From NCBI GenBank assembly GCA_963971305.1, contig OZ020304.1, positions 1,302,001-1,366,000 of the forward strand: DNA of 64,000 bases, in the 5' to 3' direction. Positions 32,627 through 44,526 of the stretch are shown in pieces. A program made the position numbers and the translations under genes. Numbering within the stretch: position 1 is the first letter of the stretch; every line of letters begins with the position of its first letter. This DNA comes from Arcuatula senhousia. Its lineage: Eukaryota; Mollusca; Bivalvia; Mytilida; Mytilidae. Below the pieces are notes generated by a model that saw only the letters and a program-made list of their open reading frames with translations, was not told the origin of the DNA and ran no database searches.

Positions 32627-32709
32627 AAATGATGCTCAAAAATCTTAGTATTTTCAACATATTTTTGTTTGTTATGTTATTTTATTTTTTTTATGTTGGA
32701 ACATGAGAG

Positions 32710-33030
32710 CTGACTATAGTGAACTTAGCCGTCAATACCATCCCTCAATACCATTAGCCCACAATAATATCCCTCAATACCGATAACCGTCAATAAAGTT
32801 AGCCCACATTATATCTAATTAAGTTGCGTTCGAAAAACGAACATATGTTATCTTGTAAAATGAAAAAAATATCATATTAATTAGATATTTTTTGGAAAAA
32901 AGAATATATTCTATTGTATTCATGTATGCATATAGATGCCCAGTGATGGGCCCATAATTGGTTTAATAAACTATTCTATTCTATTCTATTCTATTCTATT
33001 CTATTCTATTCTATTCTATTCTATTCTATA
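32710..33030 (+). repeat. Short ACCATCCCTCAATACC repeats and a retroposon-like tail with (ATTCT)n
   Basis: 32735-32805 has repeated CAATACC and TTAGCCCACA words. At about 32930-32970, GATGCCCAGTGATGGGCCC and GGTTTAATAAACT lead into about eleven ATTCT units (32968-33028). This looks like the 3' end of a non-LTR element with a pentanucleotide tail. Confidence 0.5.
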
Positions 33031-34640
33031 TGCGTCAGTACGTTTCGTTACGTTTATAGCCGTTTGAACCGTAGTAAAACGGCATGCCGAAAGGTGACAG
33101 TGTGACTGGGGCTTTACACATAATTCCTGATTTTACCTATCTACTGTAATATCTACATCACCAAAAACGACCGAAGAAAGTAATACAAGATTTCAGATAA
33201 TAGCAACGATGTCATTGGTTGATTTAAACAAATGTGCCATGCATCTATTTACTGCACTTGTCTTACCTTAGAATGACTGCCGATATGGATGACTTAAATA
33301 GAGACGAAATCGTGTGCTTTGATGAGTATAGATGATATTCTGTTGGAAATTAAACGGATTTGAGGAGAAATGTGAAGTTTTGGCAACATGTCATTATAAA
33401 ACTATATGCCGGTCTATAATCGCAGTAAGATGCGTTTTACACAAGTTATATATCCAAAATCTTTTTCATACGAGAGACCTATTCTCGAATATCTATTCTA
33501 GATGTATACTTAGATTCACCCTGTTGTCGATTGCATAACGATTCGTATGTTGCATAATAGGATGCAAAATAGTTCGTCATGAGGATTGATTTTAATGCCA
33601 GTTTGTAAATAAATTTAAGAGTCTGTGTAAAATTTTATCAATGATCAATTTAAAAACTCTCTACTTATGTATTTATGAACCATGCAAACATTTTGCGATC
33701 TTAATGATATAATTTCACGTGAAATTGTTTTAAAATCATCAATAAGGCATTGAACTCGTGATGTTATTACTACCTATAAATCTTTGGATTTCCATCAAGA
33801 CAATATGGCCGCGACCAGTAGATTATGTGTTGCGCTTCGGATTATATTTTAGTCAGTGTAGCATATCTTGCGTAGCTTTAGCGTAATGGATATTTGATTT
33901 TGGATTGCGAAAATTTGCTTAATTGAATAAAGTTTTAAACGACAAAAATACTATTCGGACACCAAAAATAAGTTAAATCTTGCAAAAGTTGTACACAGCA
34001 TCTTCGTATTTCATGCTTTTATGTGATGGTGTTTTAAAGCAACAATGCGATTCAACTAGATCATGTAGCGTACATGGCGTAGTCACTTTATCAGGTTGTG
34101 CACATGTTTAAGCGTACTTTCTTTTAAATTTTTGACTGCAAAATGTTAATTCATTGAAGATAGTTTATTATCACATACAGAAATATAAGTCAATCAGACA
34201 CACACAATTCAAGCATTTTATTGATTTTTAGAAAATGACAAAATAGCCACATTGGGTCATTCGTCTGTCTTGATCTAGGTCATTTTAATAAGGATAAATA
34301 ATTTTATCTATTTCTCAAAAAGCTATTGCGGGATCCGGAAAAAATAAACTTATTTGTCACAAGTTATTGGTTGTTCGAAAATGTTATCATTGCTTGATAA
34401 TTTTGTCGATTCACCACACAGAGACCAAAGTCGCCACAACTACAAACATGTCAGAAAATAATTTTAACTGTGCAGAACCACAGGGGCTTGTATAATAGAG
34501 TAGGGGGGGCGACTTAAAAGTCAATATCCAAGCCCCTGTGTGCGGAACATGGATTGCAACGTTCGTGTATATGTTTGCTTTAGTCTATATCATAAAGGGA
34601 GAGGCAATCTTTGAATAGGTGACAATCAAAAATATTTGAG
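33031..34640. other. AT-rich sequence, no gene recognised
   Basis: Only short frames (such as 33332-33538) without family features. The one structural feature is a 12-bp inverted repeat, CACAGGGGCTTG at 34479-34490 and its complement at 34529-34540, around a 38-base loop. Confidence 0.5.
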
Positions 34641-34800
34641 CAGTGGCGGATCCGGGGGGGGGGGGTCCGAGATTGGAATTTTCCTCCTTTCCGACAAAAA
34701 TTTTTGCAAGTAACGTCTAGAACCACCCCCTTTTCGTCCTTCGTCCACAGCGGAATTTATGTGGACCAACCCCTTTCAAAAATTTCTGGATCTGGCCCTG
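34641..34800. mobile_element. 160-bp MITE-like element with CAGTGGCGGATCC terminus
   Basis: Ends CAGTGGCGGATCCGG and, inverted, CAGGGCCAGATCCAG. A 6-bp direct repeat TTTGAG flanks it (34635-34640 and 34801-34806). CAGTGG-type termini are common in hAT-derived MITEs, whose duplication would be 8 bp, so a two-base loss on one side is possible. A 13-G run sits just inside the left end. Confidence 0.6.
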
Positions 34801-35789
34801 TTTGAGTTATAATATAATTTATTGCTATTAGACGTAAAAAAATTAAAAGCATACATGTACATTGCAAATTTTCATAAAGAGATCTACAATTGGGTTTAAA
34901 CTTATTTCATATAATATTCACTGTATGGAAAGAGCGAAAGGGAAAAACGGTTGATTTCTGTGCCCCGGTGTAGTTTACTCCTGTGTCATTGTGGTATTGT
35001 GGGTAAAACAGACGATTGTAAACATCCGAAAGACGAAAATATGTCATTTAGGTAAGAAAAATATATACACTAGTGTTGTTAAGGTTAATTTTTAGTTTCT
35101 TACTTGTCACGCTATTGTTTTCTAACCAGTTTTCAACCAAAAGATAAATAACTTTAGAAAAATCGCATTGAAAAAACAAAAAGTTAAAATGTTGAAAATC
35201 GCATAATTCCATGGCACATCTTTGAGCAACTATTAAGTGTAAATATACTTTATAATTTTAAGAACATATTCTACTGTCGAAGATTAGTAATTGTCTTCTC
35301 AAGTGATGTTACAGTGGTGTTTAACTTATGAGGCGAATGTTTATTGTGTGCCCTGCTGCTGTTAAGTTCTGTGTACGCTGTAGTTTATTTGAGAGCAGTT
35401 TTTAAAGTAGCGAAAGTTTATTTATGTGTTTTGATAAAACTTATCAAAATAGAAAAAGCCTTTTATTTATAGAAAAACTCATTTCTAAGTAGCAGTTTGC
35501 GTTTTTAATCCTTATTTGATAGAATATCTCATGAAAGGTTAACAAAAAACCTACAATAGATAACTGATTTGTTGTTTTGTAAACACTCAATAAAATGGGT
35601 TGAAGAAATGCTGTCGTTTATTTCCGAGTTTACGAATGTTGATTTCTGTGCTGCAAAAATTGTTGTAGTTTATTTCTGTGCCATTTATTTTTATTACATG
35701 TATTTGATGTAATAACATGAATGTGCTTCAAATTAAGGCTAGAAGCACTGATGGAAAGAGTTTTTTTTTCAATTTCAGAAATCTAAAAT

Positions 35790-35895
35790 GGATTAATTTA
35801 AATGCGAATATTGTGAATTTTCTTCTGGCATATTGGACGATACTATTTTGCATTTTGTCCACAAACATCCCAAGGAAAAAGTAAATATTTGTCAC
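35790..35895 (+). pseudogene. Possible zinc-finger remnant inside the second DNA transposon
   Basis: After a stop, the plus strand reads F-K-C-E-Y-C-E-F-S-S-G, then I-L-H-F-V-H-K-H-P, a C-x2-C ... H-x2-H-like arrangement. A short basic frame at about 36262-36375 (K-I-R-V-D-E-K-K) may be a second remnant of the same coding region. Too short and broken to assign; it could be a captured exon or a trace of an internal ORF. Confidence 0.25.
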
Positions 35896-36245
35896 CCGCT
35901 GCAACGGGACGGAGGGACATGGTAATGGTCTTTGTCAGTCCGTCCGTGCATCCGTCACACATTTGTGAGAGCAACTCTTCTGAGACCGCTCAACAGATTT
36001 TGATGAAATTTTGTAGGATTGTTCGTCATGATATGTAGTTGTTCATATCGCACCGCCATTTTGATTCATTTTAGGTCATAGGAACACTTTGTGAGCTCTA
36101 CTCCTCTGAAACCGCACAACGGATTCTGAAGAAATTTTATAGGATTGTTTGTCATGATATGTAGTTGATCCTTTCCCAATGCAATTTTAATTCTTCAAAT
36201 TTTAGTTAATCTTAAACTTTAATACGGCGGCGGGGGACATTGGCT
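35895..36245. repeat. Dispersed repeat with internal ~125-bp duplication
   Basis: GATGAAATTTTGTAGGATTG, then GTCATGATATGTAGTTG, occurs at about 36000-36045. A second diverged copy is at about 36127-36170; both are preceded by CTCTTCTGAGACCGC or CTCCTCTGAAACCGC. This resembles a common invertebrate intergenic repeat. No coding function. Confidence 0.55.
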
Positions 36246-36765
36246 ACCTGTAGCAATCTTTTAAAATTAGAGTGGATGAGAAAAAGAACAAGTTTAAACA
36301 TTTAAGATTTGATTCTAAATCAGAAGATGCTATTTTAAATGGACAAAACATTGTACCAGATGAAAAAAAAATATAATCATCGTTTTTGACTTCGATGATG
36401 TTTTGGGACCCCCATTGTCTATTGAAGTTGGGTATAAAACTGTTAGTTTTATTGTGCGGAAATATTATTTTGAAATGTTATCATAAACCAATCGACTACT
36501 GTAAACCAGAAAATTATCGAGACAGTTTTATTTTGCGATTTTCGCGCTGTCATTGCTGTACCTAAATTGAAAAAAAAAAAATACACGGCGAAAAATGTGT
36601 CCTCCATTGTAGTCTAAATGGACAATAAGATTACGGTGCAATTTTAAAACTGTGTGAACTAAAGCTCAGTATCCTACCAGGAAAAGCAAAGATGGTGCCA
36701 AAAAAAGATCCCAGGTTTACAGAATACAAAAAATATTCAATACATGTATCAATATAGATTTTAGA

Positions 36766-37052
36766 GGACGACCATTTGATTTTGAAGGGGGTGGGGGGCG
36801 TGGGGCTGGCAGTTTTTGTAAATAAATATTCTGGCCTGGAAAAAGTTGGAAATAAATAATCTGGCCACAGTTTGCAAGAAAATAAATAATCTGTCCCAAG
36901 ATCCTTATGCTCAATTAAGTTATTGTATGCAGAAAATAAATATTTTTGTCGAGTAGGGGCGCAAAATAAATATTCTTGCCCGCAAAATTTTGAAAATAAA
37001 TAATCTGTCTCGACCGCAACTGCCAGCCCCATCAGAATCAAAGGGTTGTCCC
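36766..37052. mobile_element. MITE with AAATAAATATTCTG internal repeats
   Basis: The ends are inverted: left GGACGACCATTTGATTTTGA ... GGGGCTGGCAGTT, right (complement) GGACAACCCTTTGATTCTGA TGGGGCTGGCAGTT. The interior has about six AAATAAATAWTCTGNCC words, which create the minus-strand frame at 36631-37041 with recurring Y-L-F triplets. Nested inside the larger transposon. Confidence 0.6.
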
Positions 37053-37774
37053 CTTATCACAAATAAATTTTGTCGTGCTTTGTTTAGAAGAGCTTAATAT
37101 ATTATTTTTTTGTAAATTATGGAATAAGTAAAACATTAGATGGTTTAGGAAGGAATTGTAATTGAACACTTGTTTTAAAATGATCCTGGTTTGGAGTTAG
37201 AATTAAAGTTATATTTCCATTATTTGATCTGATTTTCTATGGCCAAGTATTTATAGCTCAAAACGAAACATTCGCAACCACACAAATAAACTTCCGCAGG
37301 CTCTGAAATATACATTCGCATGTAGAAAATCAGCACAGAAATATACATTCGCGGTGCAAATTTTAACACTTACTTTTATTTCACCGATCTGTCTAGAACC
37401 TTTGCATTATTAAACTTTATTTATCAACAATAAAATTCTATATATACTTTACTACACGATGAATACTTTTTGTTCAATTTATTTTCATCTGCAAGTGTTT
37501 TATTGATGTAATTTGTCAAAAAAAAGTGTTTTATTTATAAATTTATGACTTTTTGTGATAAAAAATAGCTTATGATATAAAAATGCAAGTAAAACTTGAA
37601 TTAACTAAATCGTTTCTATCTAATGTTGAAATCACCGATGCTGCAAGATATGTAGTTATTCAATAATTAAGTAAAAAGGCAGAAAAAACAGACGACTTCA
37701 TTTTGTGCACAGCAATAAACTACATCGGGGCACAGAAATCAACCGTTTTTCCCTTTCGCTCTTTCCATACAGTG

Positions 37775-38724
37775 ATATTATATACTTCAAAATCATAGGC
37801 TGATCTGACAAATTATAACCATTAAAGTAGACGATAATTAGATGTGGAATAATTGTACGCCACACAACCAACATAAAGAAACGTGAATTTTAAAAATCAC
37901 AATGGAAAACAGCCAAACAGTCTTCAGCATGACCATAAGTCGCTGCTTGCCGTCTTGCATTGGCCCAAGACTAAAAATACAAAAGAAGATGAGTCCAGTT
38001 TCCTTTTTGGTCACACTAAGAAAAAAGTCAAAATAACAATGTACATCTTTTTTTTTACATCTCCGCATGCCTGGAATGCAACTAAATGTTGAAAATAATA
38101 ATATTATAAAACGAAAATTATTAAAATTTCTAGGCGCAAAATATATGTTTGATTTTCTTCTTCTGTATTCCCAGAATCCCGTTGGTAGCTTTTGTTCTCA
38201 GAATAATTTGAAGATTGAAACCTTTTTAAACTTTAACATTAAGCTGATTTAAAAGTATATATGAACAACAGACTGTGACATCTTTGATCCAATGGAGACT
38301 TTTGTACAGCTCGATGAGCTGAAGGTTTAAGCAAGTCCAAATAATGTTTAGGATAAACACTTGCATGACTTAGATTCATCAAAATGTTTATCTTAAAATG
38401 GCTTAGTTTTATATTGATTTTATAGTATGTGTACAGCAAAGGCTACTTATAGAATTCAACAATTAACCTTAGCAGGATTAGAAATAATAAAGTTTTTTTT
38501 TATGTTACTAAAGCAGACCTTTGCTTTTTGTGTCCATAGCGACTTTCTAGGCAATATGCATGAGTCCACGATTGTTTTATGAAAACAACGATCGATTCGT
38601 TCTTCGTTCCATGTGCATGTACACAACCTGTTTGAAAGACATCAGTAATAATATGACTTCAGGCACAACGAGATAATTTAACTACTTAAAATTTCTGTAG
38701 TCCGGAATACCCTACACTACAGAC
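37775..38724. other. Flank with Penelope-3'-end-like repeat, no gene
   Basis: 37845-37990 matches the dispersed repeat (AGATGTGGAATAATTGTACG, then AATGGAAAACAGCC, then GCATTGGCCC). The remainder to 38724 is AT-rich with short unsupported frames. Confidence 0.5.
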
Positions 38725-39115
38725 CACGTGGGGGGGGGTTACTTCAAGTATTTTAGGGTACAGATGTGCGGCCCAGAAGTTTTATACCCACCATATTCAG
38801 ATATTGGCCTGCTTAAAAAAGACATCCATTCATATATTTTTAATGCATTTGAAATTACACAGAATATGCTTTAACTTTACATGTTTTATAGATTTTCTAT
38901 TAAAATCAAAGTTTGAATGGTAAAAAATATCGTTAGGGTTACAAGGAGGCAAAATGTGAATGCTCAGTCACTCTTTTCCTATTGATATATGACATTTGTG
39001 AAAAGTATACCTTATCATATATGCAACATTGAAATTTCCAACCTTTTAAAGTAGACCCTTTTGGGCCGCACATATGAACTTACCTTTATAATTGATTTAA
39101 CCCCCCCCCCCCGTG
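38725..39115. mobile_element. MITE-like element with G-run termini
   Basis: Left end CACGTGGGGGGGGGTTA ... ATGTGCGGCCCA (38725-38776) is mirrored by the right end (about 39062-39115), whose complement reads CACGGGGGGGGGGGTTA ... ATGTGCGGCCCA. No clear target duplication was found. Confidence 0.55.
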
Positions 39116-42100
39116 CAACAGACAGTTAAAATTTCTCAAAAATAACTTTTGAGCAACGACTTGTCCAGATAATAATCAGGTCTTTCTGGGATTTTTTTCA
39201 TTTGGACTTTTTCAGATCCACAGAGTCGTAGGAAGCCAAACGTCATAAATTATAAAAGGCTTTCAAGACCCTTTTGAGCTTAACTGGGTGGCCTGTCAGT
39301 TTGCAATGACAAAAACCAGTAGTAGGTGCACCTAATGATACATTGTACTAAGCAATCGTATGCTCCGAAATTAACTGTAACCTGTTCTTCCAGACGAATT
39401 TTTTTTTCAATTGGCAAGATTGAAACAAGATTATTTTTTTTCAACCTAGGTGCTGGCCAGAATATTTTTTTTTTTTACAAAAATCAGAGCCGGGAAATTT
39501 TTTCAAAAAAATCCCAGCCCCCCCCCCAAAAAAAAAAAATCAAATTGTCCGTGCATTATTATATTATATTATTATAATAATGAATGAATCACTTCAACCT
39601 TATCTTTTATTCTAGTATGGTAGGTATTACTATGATGCTAAATGCATTATGCATGTTTCGGGAGCCTAACTGTGACATATATGTAACTCGAGTACCAATG
39701 GATATGGTTTTAACCATATCCCTTCTTGTTTAGTTATAAACCACCGTATGTGACATTTTTTCTATAATTAAACAAAAACATTGATCTATTTTTCCCGAAG
39801 CGTTTTTACGTAATTAGCACCATGCCTCGTGACATTGATACAATTTTTATGTTTTAACGACTCCGTTGATTTAGATCTTTTTCAGTGCTTAAATTTCTTT
39901 GTAAGAGTTAATGAAAATGAATGTTATTTGGTAGACATCTGAGTTGTGGTCTACACAGCTTACATTATGCCATATGACCACGACCCAATTATCTTATTTC
40001 AGCGTCTCTGAAAACATATTTCTTTTTGGGATTTGTTAATTTTTTTAGCCGACTTATTCTGCTTGAAAGCCTTATACTATTAAGTTTCGTAGAAAGGAAA
40101 GAAGAAGAAAGGTATAAATGGGTCATTCGAACGCCAAAAGCCTAAAAGGACAAACACAAAATCAGTAAACCCAAACGAGAACAGCGCAAAGAAACAGAAA
40201 AAATAAATTTCACAAAAAGAAATGAATAGGAATCGACAACGTTGACGTGCGGTCGTAACGAGAGTAAATTCAACTGGCTGCAAAGGAGTCAATAGTTTAT
40301 TCTTTATTTAGCTAATTGAATTGAAATTTGTGTGTATTTGTCATCGATATGCTTAGAAAAAAAAACTAGTCGTTGTCTTCTATTATACCATCCTCATTGG
40401 TTTCTGTTTGTTCATGCGTTGGTTCAATATTTCGGTTCTTTGTTTTCCATGGGCCTTTCCTATTGCAATGATTTCTGGTCTTTCTTTTCATCCCTGTACA
40501 ATATGCTTTGTATATACATGTCAATCTATTCAAATGCTTAAACTCTTCATTATTTAAAACATTATATATATTAACAAAATATACAAAAAATGTACAGTTT
40601 CTCTGTTACATTTGAAAAAAAGATATATTATATGAAATAATGATATTCGAATCCAAAACACCATATTTCAGGCATCTTAACATAAATATGAAACAGAACA
40701 CACATGTTTTGTAAACAAAATGTGTTATTTTCTGACCTTTTTTATATTAACATTCTAGTACTATTTTTCAACTGACTTTTCAAAATTTAAGACAGCTATT
40801 AAATCTTTATTAAAACGGCTTTCATGTTTCAATTTCTTAAGTGAAGCCATTTTGCCAGACATAGTTAGTTTTTTTAATGCTGCTTACTGAAACGTGTTAG
40901 AAGAGATAAAAAGACTGACCTTCTATAAAAAAATAAATTTTGGTTGTTCACGATCCGGTTCAAAATTGCTCATGAGTCCTTTTTAGAAAGTATTTTCCGG
41001 ACGTGCAGACCTGAGAAATATTTTACTTATGCACTACAGGTTAACGACTTCCGGGTAGGCCTCTCCATTGAAAATCTGTTGAAATTAACTAAATTCGTCA
41101 ACTTGTTTAAACATTTTAAATCTGATTGCCAAAGTTTAAAATTACTAAAACATACGTTAACATCCAAGACTTCACTCCAAACCAGTATATTTGAACCGGG
41201 AATGGGAAATTACGCCAAAATCGGATAGGGATAAATTGATGTTTTTCCTTAGCTCAACGTTGTTTACACCATGAGGCCGACCCACAAAGGGAAACTACTC
41301 TTGCAAAAATGAAAACAAAAGAATCGGAATCGGAATTCCGGGTGACTTTTTGAAAAGGGCTATAGGAAAATGGTTTACGATCATTTTTACCGATATTTCC
41401 CTGTGAACACGAACAAGAATGTTTAAAATCCTCCTTAAATTACAGAATATAATGAGGTGTGGAACAAGTGAACGCGACACAGCCCAAATAAAAAGCTGCA
41501 ATTTAACACCATCACACTAAACAATCAAAGCGCTAAAGCGTTTAAAGGCAAGCGAAATATATAAGAACTATAATAGATTTATTCTCTGTTTAAGTATATT
41601 GTTCAAAATGTTTGCGAATTATTAATTTTGGTGAACGAGAAAGGATCGTCATGCAGATGCCCTCAAATTTAAAGTTAATGAACACAATTGCACACACAAG
41701 ACAGGTATCGTGTAAAAACGGTATCGATTGAAACACCCCTTCGATTAAAATGCACTCGTCCCGATGTGTATTTTGTACTGATTTTATGAATGGTGAAGCT
41801 AGAATCTGAATCCATGCATTGACCAATCAAATGAGAGAAATATTTATACGAACCAATCAAGTAATAGATGAATACATAATGTATATTCTATCGCCTTTAA
41901 CTAAAAAGTTCGTCATGTAAGATGCAAAGGAATAAATAATACTTGTGCCGGTCATATAAAATGCCAATAAAAATTGAGATTTATAGAAGTGTATATCATG
42001 TTAACAAATATTGAAGAAAAGTAGTATAGAAAATAAAGCATTTTATTCCAGACTGGATGCAGGAAAATCACTCCGTCTAGACAGAAAAAAAAACGCGAAA

Positions 42101-44140
42101 ATCATCACTACTCTATAGACTCCATAAGGCTTCGCTGGCGCTTGCCTAAAAACAGCCAGCAACCTTCGACGGGGCCAGTAGGCACCATGCACTGCTAGCT
42201 ACTTATTTTGCGAAAAGGTAAAAATAAAATGCATCATTTAATAGTTTTGTGATCCTAACATCTTCGCTAATCAAGGGTTACGATCCAACCCCTCCTCACA
42301 ACGTAGCTCACGGGGTAGATTGTCTACGCAAAAAAATGTTCCGGTATGACAGTGTAAGACAGCAAGTATTTAATGCAGATTTTCCGAACATGCCCAAGAT
42401 TCTACTGATATTTTAAGTACCGGGTGAAATTCACAATGTTTATTCTCAACATAAAGGTTTGTTATAAATAAAAAAATATATGAAAAGTTTTAGTGTGAAC
42501 ATGGTTGAAAGGGTGTCCATATGTAAAGTTTAGTACGCACATCACGACATTTCTTTGACGATTTATAAAAAAAAAGTTTGTATGTTTTGTAAATGTTACA
42601 TGTTAAATGTATTGAAATATTTGCAGGCAAAGTTTCTAGAAGCAAGACAAGATAATTGATGCTTTCTACAGATAATGCAAATTAAGAATGTTTCGAACGG
42701 TACAAACAATATGCTAAGACAATCTTATACGGCAAACACATTATAACCTTTATTTATATTTAAATTGTCAACTCTGTTGCTAATTGTACATAACTTGTAA
42801 CTTCAAAGGCCTTGAAAAAGTTTAATGTTAATGAACAAAAAAATGCTATAAAAGTATGAATCGTAATCTGCAAGTTCATATAATTTGAAATTCTGTGTTC
42901 ATTGGGAAACATGCCCTGGTGATAAAAGTCCAATGAAGAGCACCCAGGACCTGACATCGGGTCAAGCTGTTTTTCACACAAATTAAGTGGGAGGTGGTTG
43001 AATTGGTGAACCTTCTTGTCATAATGCATGCAGGACTGTTAAGTTATAATGCGGACAACCTGGCCTCTAACTATAAACTATAATGGCACACTGTGATAGG
43101 AAAACAATTAGGTTCCTCGCCTTTGAAAGAACAATAAGAGCAAGTCCCGTAGAATCTACTAGATGTAGATTGAGAAGGTTGCATTCTTGGTTGATCTTGG
43201 TTGAGCAATTAAAGACGTACTAGGAGCCTCTTCCGATGATCGATGATTCAGGATGATCTTTAGGGCGTTAAGTTTTGAAATAAAAATCGACTGCTCATAG
43301 ATATTTACCTATTCAAAACGAAAAAAAGACAGTCAAACTTGACAACTGTCAGTACTACATCAATTTTACTGTAAGTACACGTACTCACAAAATATTGTTG
43401 CACATGTACTGTTAGTATATATTCAAACAGACGTGTTGACACAATTTATTTTGTTTTGAGGTGGCAAATACAGACATAGAACAAGAATACTGACAAGGTA
43501 AGGAATCTGCACGACATTTTTATATTAATACCTTAAATGATTTTATTAACTCTACAAAACTTAAAGGTGTACTGTAAAGTTTTTAAGTTTTAGTAATGTT
43601 GAAGACGAACGAATGACGTGTTGACAGACGGACAAACAGTCAGACAGACAAAAACTCAAGAACAGACTATTGAAAACTAAAGGGCTCCCAATCTCGATAC
43701 GGGTCCGGCCTCATTATCTGACTAAAACTTCGAAACGAAAAATACATCAAAGTCTATGCATGGAAGTGATTATTTATTAAATTTTAAATGTGCCTGTTGA
43801 TAAAAAAATTGTACAAACTACCGATGGTATATTTCGAAAGAAAGATATGTTTTAATATTTATAAGTTAAAGTTTATTCCTAATGTAATATATTTTGTTGG
43901 AAAAGAAAAATACACACTTCACCTAGAGGAGGCAGTTGAATTGTAACAATTTCATATCTATACATTTTAAAATTTGTTTTTTTATACTTTTGAATATCTA
44001 TATTAACTGAAACGAATTTAAGCTGTGTCAAAAATAACCTTCAAGCCTTTTTTACTGAAAAAATTAGGTTTCTGACTCGGCATCCTCAGAAATAGTTCTA
44101 AACAAAATAGATCGTTATTCAAACATACATTTATACCGTA
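39116..44140. other. Long AT-rich non-coding stretch, scattered repeat fragments
   Basis: No gene is supported. Poly(T)/poly(A)/poly(C) patches lie at 39395-39540. Diverged pieces of the Penelope-3'-end repeat occur near 41450-41510 (GGTGTGGAACAAGTGAACGC) and 42145-42235 (AACAGCCAGCAACCTTCGAC). Frames at 40332-40541, 40944-41228 and 42760-43029 have no recognisable domain, signal peptide or conserved context. Confidence 0.5.
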
Positions 44141-44526
44141 ATGCATGTCCCATTAGTCATTTATCATGTATATTTCTATATTTAGACTTGTGGGCTCCCA
44201 TATTGGGTCCGTGTGTCACGACCCCACTAGGTGGGTAATGTAACGGCCCCTACCCCCTACAAGTGACACTATGCGCCATGTCCATTGAAAGAGGTTAAAA
44301 GGGTGCACAGGGGCCGAAATGCATGTCCCATTAGTCATATATCATGTATATTGCCACATTTGGACTTGTGGGCTGCCATACTGGGTCCGTGTGTCACGAC
44401 CCCACTAGGTGGGTAATGTAAGGGCCCCTACCCCCTACAAGTGACACTATGTGCCGTGTCCATTGAAAGACCGAGAGGATGTGAACAGGGGCCGAAATGC
44501 ATGTCCCATTAGTCATTTATCATGTA
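44141..44526. repeat. Satellite, first (long-type) dimer
   Basis: The array opens abruptly at AATGCATGTCCC with a dimer whose first half keeps the 14 bases TATTTCTATATTTA. That makes it the same type as the distal array and unlike the 38 dimers that follow. Confidence 0.85.

Larger units (their letters stand above)
26663..32709. repeat. Segmental duplication, copy B
   Basis: Begins one base after the LINE tail and repeats the order flank, galaxin-like gene, LINE ORF1. Homology to copy A stops at 32709, about 20 bases into ORF2, where unrelated sequence begins (CTGACTATAGTG). It holds the empty sites of all three insertions found in copy A. Confidence 0.85.
34919..37774. mobile_element. DNA transposon with 67-bp terminal inverted repeats, 2,856 bp
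   Basis: 34919-34985 and 37708-37774 are inverted copies with about three mismatches, beginning CACTGTATGGAAAGAGCG. A 5-bp direct repeat ATATT flanks the element (34914-34918 and 37775-37779). Shorter related words (TTTATTTCTGTGCC, CGAATGTT/AACATTCG) recur in inverted orientation towards both ends. The interior holds at least one nested MITE and a repeat with an internal duplication, and no transposase. Superfamily uncertain: CAC terminus plus 5-bp duplication again points to a Transib/RAG-like or CACTA-like group. Confidence 0.75.

Noticed and set aside
36631..37041. 136-codon minus-strand frame with repeated Y-L-F
   Set aside because: Produced by the internal AAATAAATATTCTG repeats of a MITE; it has no family features.
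39326..39577. 83-codon plus-strand frame
   Set aside because: Built from poly(T), poly(C) and poly(A) patches; low complexity.
40332..43029. Short frames at 40332-40541, 40944-41228, 41590-41860 and 42760-43029
   Set aside because: No domain, signal peptide, repeat or splice context; lengths are within chance expectation for AT-rich DNA.
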